A stretch of 64,000 nucleotides of DNA from Stachybotrys elegans (lineage: Eukaryota > Ascomycota > Sordariomycetes > Hypocreales > Stachybotryaceae). The notes below the pieces were generated by a model. The model saw only the letters and a list, made by a program, of their open reading frames with translations, had not been told where the DNA came from and made no database searches. Where the stretch lies: assembly GCA_020746835.1 (NCBI GenBank), contig JAGPNK010000001.1:3472001-3536000 (forward strand). The letters run 5' to 3'. The translations under genes were made by a program, and so were the position numbers. This document shows positions 11,613 through 22,775 of the stretch, piece after piece. Each line of letters opens with the position of its first letter. Within the stretch, counting starts at the first letter, position 1.

Positions 11613-11631
11613 AGAGAGAGAGAGAGAGAGA
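11613..11631. repeat. GA dinucleotide microsatellite
   Basis: About nine GA units, followed by an A-rich purine tract (AAAGAAAAAAAGAG). Confidence 0.9.
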
Positions 11632-12025
11632 AAGAAAAAAAGAGAAAATGCAATGGATACAAATTGACCATGCCAGGTCGACAGTCAAACCAACGCCGAG
11701 GCCGTAACGCGTCATGAGAGCGCAATATTATAAGCAGGTATGCGTGCCTTGTGGCTGACCAAAGCCGACGCATGTTGAAATAGAGGACAAGGAAACGAAG
11801 AAATTAAGCAACTTTTGATGACCCAGGTACAATGCTTGCGGAAAAGGCGCAGAAGGATGCAAAGTGCCGTTCCAAATGTTGAACACCCCCCTCCCAGGGC
11901 GGGGATTCATTACCGATTTGTCGTGAGACTGAGGTTGTTATACCCATATAGGCAGGAAACGCAGGAAAGAAAAAGCCCCAGAGCCGGGGGAAGACGAGCA
12001 TAACCGCACAAGGAGCCAGACTTGA

Positions 12026-15000
12026 TCAGGCCTTCCTCGCAACATTGACACCGGGGTTGACGAAAGCCCTGGATGCAATATCGCTGATTCGACGGACGAC
12101 GTTGGTTGTCCCGCCAGTGACCTGAGATTCGTCCATAATGAATTTCGAGGCCACCGCCAGCCTGTTTTTCGGATCAGTCTCGTCGAGGAACTGGGGCAGC
12201 GTGCTGCCGTAACCCGTATCGTATTGGGGTGCCTGCTGGCGAACCACCGCAATAGAGTACAGAATATCTCGGTTTTCACGGCCGTCCAGAACGCGCCGCA
12301 TTCTAGCGAGCATGTCCTCCCTGAACTGTACAGCGGCGGGCGAATTCACGTCGTCGGACGCGCGAAGAAAGTCGGCCAAGTTGTACCAGAAATCAAACTG
12401 CCGGGTCCGATGCATGTCGGGATCCGGAAAGGGTGGAGTGAGCGGGTTGTCGGGTAGATAATCGCCGCACAACAGCGCATCCAAGACTTGAAGCCTGCAC
12501 CTGGCTTCGTCGCCATCCCCGTCCGGTGGCAGCACCGTAGGCGCAGGCTGCTTTTTCGCCTTGACCGGTACCTGACGGGCCGTACATGCCAGCTCCCACA
12601 CTATCCTAGTCTCCACCACACCCGAGTACGCCATCTGACCATGGTCGTTGACCTTGACTGCCTCGAGAATCTTGAGGAATGAAGCCATATGTTGGACCAG
12701 GGCAGGGTCATTCGGAAAAGACATTTGGTGGCCCTGGACAAAGAAGTACCAATTGGTCTCGAAGAAGGCGCTCAGGGCGGCAGCGTACATCTCATGATAG
12801 ACTTTTGTCACCTCCTTCAACGTCTCCTCCTGGCTGCCCAGCTGCATGGGCGGAGGAGGGGGACCCAACCGGTCGATGATTTCCTCGATTCTCATCTTCT
12901 TGGCTGTAGAAAACATGCGTGAGCTGATGTTCTCGCACAGTAGCAGAGGGCAGCAAACGTGACGAATCAGGGAAGAAATCAAGCGGAGGGGGCGCCACCT
13001 CTGAGATGAAAGCTGAGGCCAGAGATCGACTTTGTGTCTAGCGACCTGGAAGGATCCTGGATGGACGTGGACGGCAAGGTGCGGAGGGTGGGATCGATGC
13101 TGTGGGGGTGGTGTTCGTAGCCCGGCTCGGCCTTGACGGACTGCGATGCGGAGACTGGGGAGAGGAAAGGGTCGTAGGTGAGGCCAGCCGACGCCGAAGT
13201 CGGTGTGGGAGTCGGTGTAGGGATCGCGTTCGGATTGGGGCCGTAGCTATTGGACGCCGGGGTAGGGTGGACGCCGTAAGGATTGGATGGGCGAGATGCA
13301 GCAGCGACGGCGGCAGCACCAGAAGGGAGAGATGCAGATGCAGCGGCCGCAGGAGGTAGGGGCACCGCGACCGAGGCTGGCGGGGTAGCGGACGAGGAAA
13401 CGGACGGTGCCGACTGAATCGAGGTGGCGTTTGGGCTCCCCGTGGTGATTGAGCTGGTGGTGCTCGACTGGCTGCCGGCCTGCTGTCGGAATATGGGATC
13501 GTATCCGAGGCAATCGCGCTTCGACTTTTTGCAATTGTTGCACGTCGGATGGGTCTCGTCGCACTGTAAAGCCACAAGACACGTTAACAAAGCGGTGGGC
13601 AATTGGCGACGGCCTGCAAAGCAGGGTTGTGATAAAATAACCGAGGGTGGGTACAGGGGAACATGGCCAAGCTCGCACAGCAGCAGGTGTAGTTGCAGAT
13701 GGAGTTGCGGTTGCAGACTATGACCTCCACTGGAGATTTCCCAGACTAGCCTAGGGCAGGCCTGGCTGTGACAGTCAAGGCCCGAATGGTACGATTGTGC
13801 CGAAAGAGGGAATGACGCAAAGGAGGTAGGCGGGAGAGGGAGAGAGGGAGGAGTGAGTTGGTGTTGGCAAGAGAGAAGAAAAGGATGAGGAAAAGCAACG
13901 ACAAGATGACGGGGCAGCAGGACGGCAATGGCAGTTGTGATGCCATGCACTCTTTGCTCTGTCGACAGGCTTGACAGATGGAGAGCAGACCAGAGCAGAG
14001 CAAATGCAGACTCCAATGCTACCGTCAGGGAGCTAAAGCCGGCCCAAGGAGGGGCAATGCGACCAGATGGGTTGACGGGAGCCGATCCGACAAATAAGCT
14101 GGCCCTTCTCGAATGAACCGGGCCACAGAAAATGCTGGAAAAACCCGCCCGCGGTTGGCTCAGGGCCCAAGCTCAGGCGGTGGTGCTGAGGGCTAGCGCT
14201 GGGTACTAGGCAGTAGGCGGGTGGAGGCGGCCACCTGGAACACGGGCGCCGTGTGAACCTTGCCCCTGAGGTGGCTCTAGCTCCCTACCCCCACGCGTTT
14301 CCTAGCTCCAGAGGCTTGCCGCCTCAGATCCGTGGTTGAGCAGCCCAGAGCTATTGTTTCCGCTTTGACACGAGCTGCCAAGCAGCCGAGGCCGAACGAT
14401 GAGGGAGGAGGGTAAGTGTAAAGGACAAGGGGGAAAAATCGCAGAACGTGACGCGACGAAGGAGGAACAATGAGGCAGGAGAAGTAGAAAAAAAAAGGCA
14501 TCAAATAAACAGCAGGAAAAATCGCTCGTACCTTGATTCTGCGCTTGCGACATGTCAAGCAACCAGTCTTTGTCCGGCGCTTTATCTCCTGTAAAATCGC
14601 GAATCAGCCCAACGCCCATCAATGTGACCAAATCCGGCCAGCGCTCTCTGAAGAACGTGCCGACCCTCCACGTACCTTTTTGGGACCACGGTTTCCCATC
14701 CGAGGGTCGTGAGGGATTGCGTAGCGAGAGATTGGCTCCTGGTATATGCCGTGGGTCGGAGACGCAGCCATGGTGTGGTGACCGTAGAAGTGCAGGCCCG
14801 TCGAGATGGGGGCCATGGGCATACTCATGGTGATGGGGATGTCGTGGTGCCCCGAGTGTGCTGCCGCAGCCTGTTGTGACATGGAGCCAATGGTGCGCAT
14901 GCTGGGAAGGGCCATGGAGCTGCTCGTCATAGGACCACCACGGAAGGCATCCCCAGGCTGAGGCGCAGCCACTGCCGATGTCGTGTGATAGCCCGCATAC

Positions 15001-15779
15001 TGACTCGACGGCGCCGTGTGGGCAGGCGAGTACGCGCCGCCAGAGGGCTGATAGGATATGGGCTGATGCGGATGCTGAGGCTGGTGCGGATGCTGCTGGT
15101 GGTGATGTTGCGGCTGGTGGTGGTGGTGATTGTGTTGATGGTGGCTCGACCCGCCTGGGTAATGGTGGCTCATCTCTCTGGAGGAACTGGAGGCTCCTCC
15201 GTAGCCGTTTTTCTGAACAGCCGACCCTGACTCTGATGACCCTGAACCGGTTGGTGGCAACGATGATGAGGCGTTGGTGGCTGCGATGCCAGTGGCGGCT
15301 GTAGGACCTGACGGGGCAGACTCGGACGACGCGACAAAAGGAGCAGGACGTAGAGGAGGAGAACAGGAGGGAGAGCCACCAGGAGGAGCGAGAGAAGATG
15401 ACGATGAAGTATAAGAACAAGAAGAAACAGTTGTCGATTGGCTAGGTTTAGGCGACGCCGGGGAGCCGGGAAGCGAAAGTAGCCGAGGCGGAGGCGGAGG
15501 AGGCGGCGGCGGCAACGGAGGAGCAGTAGAAGACGAGATGGAAGCAGCAGAAGAAGCAACGCCAACACCAAGACCACGGACGGGACAAGAAGTAGCGGGC
15601 GCAGAAACGACGGCTAGAGTGGGAGTGGGAGCGGGAGCTGCACCAGATGTAGAAGCGGCGTGGGAACAGTGAGAATTGGAGGGGAAAGAAGAAAAAGCAG
15701 ACGAAAGATTAGGATTAGGAGGAGGAGAGGTGCGGGAGACGTCGTCTTCGTGACCAGCATCTTCTTTTTGGTGAGCCAT
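12026..15779 (-). CDS. Zn2Cys6 fungal transcription factor
   Basis: Four exons on the complement: 14676-15779, 14532-14588, 12999-13563 and 12026-12903, 867 aa. Residues 1-360 are low-complexity: Ser/Pro/Ala-rich, a poly-Pro run, then a His/Gln/Pro-rich stretch. The basic lead (RGPKKEIKRRTKTG) precedes the binuclear cluster with Cys378, 381, 388, 395, 398 and 405 (CX2CX6CX6CX2CX6C), followed by SKRDCLGYDPIFRQQ. The cluster is made by joining exons 2 and 3 across a 968-nt intron. After a Ser/Ala/Pro-rich linker, exon 4 encodes a folded, probably helical region (about 575-867; blocks FFETNWYFFVQG, FLKILEAVK, ILYSIAVVRQQAPQYD, DETDPKNRLA) that does not look like the usual fungal_trans domain. 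The last intron has a weak GTGGCG donor but restores frame exactly. I cannot give a firm gene name. Confidence 0.85.
13564..14531 (-). other. long intron inside the zinc cluster coding region
   Basis: 968 nt from GTACGA to TTTACAG, between the third-last exon codon (Lys387) and Cys388. It is about ten times longer than the other introns here. It contains an A/T-rich run near 14480-14520 and no convincing exon. Confidence 0.75.
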
Positions 15780-15888
15780 ACTGCATTTAATTAGAAAATT
15801 TTATGGTCGACTTGAGCAGCGGTGGTGACCAGGGGACATGAGACCCTGGCCCCCCCAGAAAGGCACAGGACAGGACGAGGAGGGATTG

Positions 15889-15970
15889 ATGGGACGGACG
15901 GGGACCGGATGGGATGGGGACGGGGACGGGGATAGACAGGACAACAGGACAGGACAGGACACAGGACAAG
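15889..15970. repeat. G-rich GGGGAC / AGGAC short tandem repeats
   Basis: A run of GGGAC, GGGGAC and GGGAT units to about 15931, then several ACAGGAC/AGGAC copies to about 15970. At least five separate G-tracts of three or more lie within about 35 nt. Confidence 0.85.
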
Positions 15971-16390
15971 ATGGAGGGGGCCCGGAAGACCTGCGAGAGA
16001 GGCGAGACGAGATGAGGCTAGACCCGAGAGTAAGAGACGGCAGAGGAAACTCAAGCGCCGTACGGAGTACCCAACCCAGAACCGTTCTCAAGTCGTGCCA
16101 TGTAGGAAAAAGGTGAAGAGAGAGTACATAGCCCAGACTAGACAAGGGCAGCGGCAGGGTGGACAAGGTGCGGTACGGTACGGCGTTGAGGTATGGAGTC
16201 GATACGGTACGAATCATACCAGTTATCCAATTCAGCATCCGCACCTCTAAGCAAAAAGATGGATGTCGCGTCAGTCTAACCCCAGCCCATGAACCCACCC
16301 CCAGCGTTGCCTTGCCGCGCACTGGGACGTGCTGGCTGAGGTGTCCTGTCACTCTTGAAGCAACACCAGTGCTCCGCGTAACCCCGTGAG

Positions 16391-16480
16391 GCACACAGAC
16401 AACACGAACACATGGACACACACGGACACACAGACACACAGACACATGGGCACGCAGACACACAGACGCACACGCGCACC
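16391..16480. repeat. CA-rich minisatellite
   Basis: Degenerate tandem copies of ACACAGAC / ACACGGAC. The open frames read through it (Thr/His- or Cys/Val-rich) are repeat artefacts. Confidence 0.85.
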
Positions 16481-19400
16481 TCTACTCCATGTGTATACAC
16501 AGGCACGGACGCTCGAACCGCACACCTCATACTCAGGGTCCGGGGGCCGGGATGTCAGGAGCACGTACAACACAGCAGGCGTGTTGAGTTTATCCCCATA
16601 GCCTCCCCCAACCGAATATGCAGTGCGTAAAGAGAGAGAGAGGGCAAAGATTGCGTCCCCGTCTGGAAAGGGGGCAATGGAGACAAGACTTGCTTGACGT
16701 AAAGATAAAAAAACGGTACTACCAGCTGATGGCGGGTAGGTACCTCAGCAAGCTCAGGTACTGTGTAGGGGTGCCAATTAGCAATGGCCCTAGCCTGCCA
16801 AGACAAGCACAGTCCCTGAAATGACGAGGGACCGAGTTGAAACTTGACGGGCGGGATGATGTGGATGGAAGTCGACGTATCCGTCCGTCAAGAACGGCAG
16901 ATGGGCGGAGAGCAGGGCCTGACGTTTTTAGAACGACGTAATCGACCTAACCGAAGTCCGAGGCATGGGATGATCGAAGTCTCATCTGCCATCCCAGCCA
17001 GTCTGCATATCGATTTGCGCCTCCAACCGTTGAAGGCCAGGACCTAGGTATGCAACACATCTTGACAGGCGCTAACCTATAATTACCGGCCGCAATTGGG
17101 CTGGCTTGAGTCGGGCCTCTCGGCAATGGGAGTAGAAAAGGTTAAAAAAAATTGTTCTAGGTGGATACTTCGCAGCTGAGTCGCGATGTCTTATCGATTA
17201 GGAAAACGGACTTGCCATCGGGGCACAAAGTCGGGTATCTTCAGGGGAAACGTGGAAGGCGGGACCCCTTGCGAGGGGTCTTAGTAGGCTGGAAGTCAGC
17301 GTGGTAGCCGTGTGGCACACTTGGTACCTTATGTATGTATGTACCTGCTAGAAGGTACCTGGAGTACCGAAGTAGCTTCCTTGGCCGATAAGGTACGCAC
17401 TGCCTTGCTCAGTAAGGTGAGGCAAGACCCCTGCCTGCCATGCCTGCCAGGCTATCGGCAAGCGAGGGAGGAAGGGATAAAACGTCGTATGGCAGGCAGG
17501 TGCAGAGGGCAGGTCACGCAGGACGTGGGCGGCAATTTTGGAACGGAAGGAGAGGTGCTAATTAGCAGCATTTGCCAGACAACATGCAAGGGAAAGAGCG
17601 GGAAGGAATCATGGTCGCACAAGGCTTGCCGATTACAGAGGCATCCATCTCACATCGTGATCTCGGCCCAAGGTGCAAAGAAAAAGTGTGATGGGATGGA
17701 TGGTGGGTGGTGCACCATCAGTGACATGGTTGCAGCCACGGTACCCAATCGCCAGCCAATGTGAGTGGAGGTCGCCGCGCGACGTTTGAAGTGTGTCAAT
17801 CAGGCCCTGAATGCATCCAGGTTCCTCCATGAAATAGTTGCGGCGCTAACGAGGCTGCAAGGTCGCGTAGCACTCGGCCGATTGCCTAGTTGTCTCTTGG
17901 CTGGCCCAGCCCGTCCAGGCCGACCTGGACAGCGTGCAAATAGAATGGCACCACGTCGACGAGCAGGCGGAATGGGACAGATCAACAGCGTCAACGAACG
18001 CGCGGCGCAGCCACAAGGTGTGGTGGACAGGCAGGCAGTCAATTGGCAATGAGGCACAACCGTCACCGAACCACCTCCCCTTGATCAGACGCCGTCGCAA
18101 CCACACACAGGTGCACTCGCTCCCGGAGTTTTCGGTCTGGCGTGCCGCGTCCAATCGGCGGTTGAAGCCGAGAGACACCGCCAGCAGGGGCTGCAGGGGA
18201 CGTTTTTGTCGTTGTTGTATCCTGCCCTTCCCCTCGCATCTCACTCCCCTGGCTTTTGCCTGCTCACGAGTGAATAGAGATCAGGCCAGGGCTGGCCTGC
18301 CTCTTCAGAGGCAATTGGCAGGCATTGTGTGCACGTTCGCGACGAGAACCGTTTGGCCCCCGACCCTGGATCACCATACCGCCACCCTTGCGCCTTGCCC
18401 CTCCCCGGCCTGGATGCCTTGGCAGTCCGACCGGTTTGTGAAATCATACCGCTGGTCCATCATCCCTTTTTTCAAACGCAAGAGAAGAGAGACTCGGGCA
18501 GACACAGACACAGAGGGAGAATGAGGAACGAGCAGTGGGCCTTGTGATGCAATAGAGGAGCTTCTTCTCCTTGGATACGGAAATCGATAGCTCCGTTATG
18601 TCTAGGCCTTCCGCAAAGTCGCCCCCGTCTTCTGGCCGGATCCGCGCCCGGACACATGGGCTTCCGGTCGGACCCAGCCCAATTGTTTTTGGTTCTCGTC
18701 CTTCCCACCTGAGTCTGAGTCTGGGTCTGCCAGAGCGGAGGCGCAACTGTTGTTTATTCACGACCATGGATAGGCCTCTCCCGCGCCCCCTTCTTGCGTG
18801 CTCTGCCCGTATACACCCATCTCGGCCTCGATATCGGCAGTTTACAGAATACAGACCTCGTACATGCGGCTTGCAGGTACCGTACCATGCATGCAACGTG
18901 CATATATACCTTACCTGCGTTGATTAGGCCCGGAGTTCGGAGTAGGTGCACACATTCATACCTCCCCTACTCCCATCACCCTCGCATGCAGCTAATTAGG
19001 ACAAGTCGGGTATTTGATCCGCCTGAGCCGCCCCAAGGGCTCTCCGCTCGATTTGTACATCTTAACCGGTCAGCGGGCACCTCTTTCACTATTCCATGCT
19101 CTCATGTGCAGCGGAGAATTTATACCGTGGCAGTATTGGATGATGGGTGTGTTTCCGTTCCAGGTTTGCCTCCCATCATTTCTGGTCGCGAGATAAGCAT
19201 GCCCACTGGTTCGTCGGCTCATCACCATTGACTTTAGCCAGATATTCCGATGGCCTGCTTGTGAGCTTGGCAGCCAGTATCTCGGGTCGAGCAATACAAT
19301 ACCCCGAACTTGGAATATGTGCAGATGCGTGTCCATACATTTATATGCGTAGATTTGGTCTGCGTGACTAGCCTTCAATTCATGCGTGTGTAGACACACG

Positions 19401-21313
19401 CATCTAACGTGGCATCAATATTCGAATGGCGCTAAACGCCTTGCACACCCGCGACAGGTTCATGATTAAAATCACTCACAGGATGGCGGGCACCATCGCA
19501 TCGTCGTAAGTTTTGCCTAGAACTGACCTGGACCGGATATCGCACCAACAGAAGAACCAGAACCCCGCACAATCACCAATACGATACCTTGGGCCGAGGA
19601 CCAGTCTTCCTGTGCCTCATGCCTCCGCACCCCCTTCATCATCCATCTTGAAGGTACTCGAGGTTGTCCTAACTCCTGCAATCAATCATCACGCACGCTA
19701 TTTACGCGGAAGCAGGGTTGGTCTCTCCACTCTGATCCTCTGTTCGCCCCCCCCCCCCCCTTGCTGGCCCAGCCATCAAGGACAACAGGCAGCCAACACC
19801 GGCGAGGTTACCCACCCCTGAGAGCTCTGCCAAGAGGTGTCCCGACCAGCACGCGGGCCGAGATCTAGTCTTGAGCATCTGGCAATGGGCGAGGGTGAGG
19901 GGTTGGACACGACAATGACCAACAGAGGGGTGTGCATGCAGGTGAGAAGGCGGGCGCTGGTAGCTTGCTTCATACCTCCTTGTCACCAACAGGGGGGGAT
20001 AAAGCCGTCATCAACCGACAATCATTGTCAAAAGAACACAACATGACAGAAAGCGCGTAGCCATGACGTTTACGATAAGCCCTCCTTTGGCGGAGATGAA
20101 GAAATCCCTGCCTCTTTTTTAGGACGGGAAAAGAAAACCAAGGCCAAAAAGAGAAAAGCACCGAGCTGAGGAGGGTTTTATCGATGTGCCAAAGGATCGG
20201 GGACCATTGCGCGCGCCAGCATCCCATCTCTGGTTCTACGCCCGAAGTTCCCAAACTCCGACGTGCTTCGACATGGGGGCGGCTGTCAGGAACTAGGTCT
20301 GTGCAAAGCAGGACAGCCGTCCCCTCCCCATCCGTCCATATTTAACCGAGGAGATGAACCGAGATGGGAAGTATTGAGGAATGTTCTATGAACAGCGAGT
20401 GGTCCATGATGCATAGACATGCTTAGCAGACATCTTATTATTGAAATCTACAGGGTATCTCAACCAAACAACACAGCTGGAGCAGACGCGCACCAAGCCA
20501 AAGAGCGCAGTAGAAGCATTGCTGTGCCCTTTTCCATGGGTCTGGTAGCTGGGTGTGCAGATTGCCCAGCACAGCACAGGCTCCAAGGTGGGCTGTCAGC
20601 ATATCTCTCACCACCGCCCTGGCATTTTCCAATGGCAATAGATTCGTTCCAAGACCAACCCTCGTGCGCCCCAATGGGAAAATGCTACTCTGCGCTCTCC
20701 AATCTGCCGACCTGAGGGGCGGGTCTCGAATTGGGAACCAAGTGAAAAGAGAGAAGAAAAAAAAGAAAAATCATGCCGAGAAGCACTTTATCCCGCCTTC
20801 TCCTGGTCCTTGTCAAGCATGTCTCGGCCGTTCGGTTCCGCATGCCGCCTGTGTGCTGCAGTTGGTAGGCCGCGAGTGTGCTACGTGTTGTGTCACGCAG
20901 GGCCGTGATACGGCGATGGGACAATGCGGGATATTCCCCCCCCTCCCTTTCTTCCGCTCGAGCGAACCGTTATATCGAAATGTTGGCGGGGGAGGGACAG
21001 TGGCGGTGTCCTGCATGTGTTCATCCTTGGAGGCAGGGGGTGGGAGGGGGACACAACGCCCGATGAATCAAGACGGCACACCTGGCGTCCCTCTCTTGAT
21101 GATATCACACGGGTAACCGCTCCATCATCAAGGCTGAGCTGCCTCAGCCACCGAGACACATGCCCCCAATAGTGTAGATGGCTAGATGGCGATAGGCAAT
21201 CATAATGACGCCGATAAATGGGCTTGGGGGCAGAGACCCTCCCCCCCAATCGGCAGGTATAGGCAAAGTAGCCGAAATAAATGAAGAAAATGGTAGAAAA
21301 GAGAGGGAAAAAA

Positions 21314-22775
21314 TCATGCACATTGCTGCATGAGAGGCGCGAGCTTGGCCCAGTTGACCCCAGAGGTCTTGCGCTCAGCGTCCCCGCTCCCCATGACCAC
21401 CCAGGGACTCGCCCGGCAGACTCGCGTATCTCGGTCGTGCGTCCATGCGATGCAACCCCGACGGCTCGCCTCGCACCTGGTGCGGCAGCCGGCGGGCGTG
21501 TCGACGCGCTCCCAGACCTGGACAAGCTCGTCGCCGGGCCCGACGTGATCCTGGTTCTCGGCCTCGCCGCCTCCACGGCTCTCGACGAGGAGCCTCACGG
21601 GCTGCGTGCCAAAGTATCGCCAGAGCTGGCTCCAGAGGACGGGCTTGTCGACGTTGACGAGGGCGCGCCCCACGGCCTGCATGGCGCCGGCGTGGCGCAG
21701 GCCGTGGAAGGACAGCAGCGGGGAGCAGAAGCGGTCCGGGGCGATGCGCGTAATCTCGGGCGGCTCGCCGTTGAAGTAGTGGCTGTACCGCTCGTCGAGG
21801 TAGATGCCGAGCTTCTGCAGCGTCGTGGCGACGAGGCGGTCGCCCCACGTCTCGTCGAGCGAGTCGGCGTACGCCCGGGCGACGACGTCGGGCCGCGCAA
21901 ACAGCCGCCTCACGGCCTCGCCCGAGAGCAGGATGCCGGAGCCGCCGTGGGCGAAGCGGCCCTTGAAGTCGCCCACGGCGTTGCCAATGTACTGGGGCTC
22001 GCGCGGGTCCAGGTGGCTGAGGAGCAGCTGCAGGGTGGGCGTGATGAGGTAGGTGTCGTCGTCGAGGATGATGTACCACTTCTTGTTGGGCATCTGCCTG
22101 TATATGAGCTCGAGGCCCACGATGAACTGTCGAAACGATCAGCATTGCCTTCGCACCCGGCCACCCCCCCCAACAGAACTTAGATATGGCCTTGGGATTT
22201 TCTGGTTACTTTACCTTGAGCGCATCGAGTTCCCACCCGAAGCTCTGGCCCAGACGCTCCGCCTTTGCCTCGTCCTGCACATCCACCGCCTCCTGCAGGG
22301 TCCTGTACTTGCGGAAGCGGTGATGGTCCTGCATCCGGGCGCCAATGTCGGACTCCATGACGAGCCGGATGGCGTCGTGGACGTCGACCCCCAGCATCCG
22401 GGCATCCGTGTCGTTGGCCGTCGTCCAGTCCCCGACGACCATGAAGCTGCGGCCCTCGGCGCCCAGGATGCCGCCCGTCAGCGCAAACGCCTCCTGCTGC
22501 GCGGGGATGCGGTGCCTCGTCCCGTAGCCCGTCTTGATGAGGTAGCCCACGTCGTCGCGCAGGTTGACCGGGTACGATGCCGGCTCGCGCAGCCAGGCGT
22601 CGCGGTCTGATGTGGCATCCCGGACCCAGTTGGACAGCCGGGCGGCATTGAAATGGAAGGCCAGCCGGATGGAGGAGTCGCCCGGCAGCACCAAGGATAA
22701 GATGCTGAGGACGCACAGAGAGAGTAGCGCCAGAGGCATGAGGCGTCGGCGCACCCTCCGCGGAACTCGAATCAT
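21314..22775 (-). CDS. type II membrane glycosyltransferase, GT31/DUF604-like with Cys-rich tail
   Basis: Exons 22215-22775 and 21314-22126 (complement), 457 aa. A short basic N-terminus (MIRVPRRVRRR) and one membrane span at about 12-30 give the type II topology of a Golgi glycosyltransferase. The catalytic region has NKKWYIILDDDTYL (DDD at 209-211, the metal/nucleotide-sugar motif), YIGNAVGDFKG, FAHGGSGILLSG, DETWGDRLVATTLQKLGI and a downstream SFHGLR segment. These match the fringe-like GT31/DUF604 group. Donor and acceptor cannot be read from sequence. The last 65 or so residues hold CRTRCEASRRGCIAWT and a later Cys, resembling an apple/PAN-like module. The gene is GC-rich. Confidence 0.82.

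Larger units (their letters stand above)
10392..12025. other. intergenic between transcription factor 3' end and nuo-49 start
   Basis: About 1.6 kb without a credible gene. It holds the nuo-49 promoter on its left side and two simple repeats listed separately. The right end should contain the transcription factor 3' UTR. Confidence 0.5.
15780..21313. other. gene-free region of about 5.5 kb upstream of the transcription factor
   Basis: No frame here looks coding: the longest open frames are low-complexity, lack domains or start without ATG. The region lies between the transcription factor start and the 3' end of the glycosyltransferase, so most of it is probably the regulator's promoter and 5' leader. 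It holds G-rich and CA-rich tracts, GGTACC-type palindromes near 16.74 and 17.32-17.40 kb, a C10-class homopolymer at 19748-19759, and G/C runs near 20.94 and 21.24 kb. Confidence 0.55.

Noticed and set aside
14302..15420. 372-codon minus-strand frame overlapping the transcription factor
   Set aside because: Wrong frame relative to the zinc cluster and exon 1. It reads through both small introns.
15801..16463. 220-codon Cys/Val-rich minus-strand frame
   Set aside because: It is generated by the CA-rich and G-rich tandem repeats; no coding signature.
17312..17764. 150-codon frame near 17.5 kb
   Set aside because: Starts at GTG; composition follows the GTACC repeats; no domain.
21281..22183. 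300-codon plus-strand open frame
   Set aside because: Antisense to the glycosyltransferase, whose DDD motif, membrane anchor and intron are clear.
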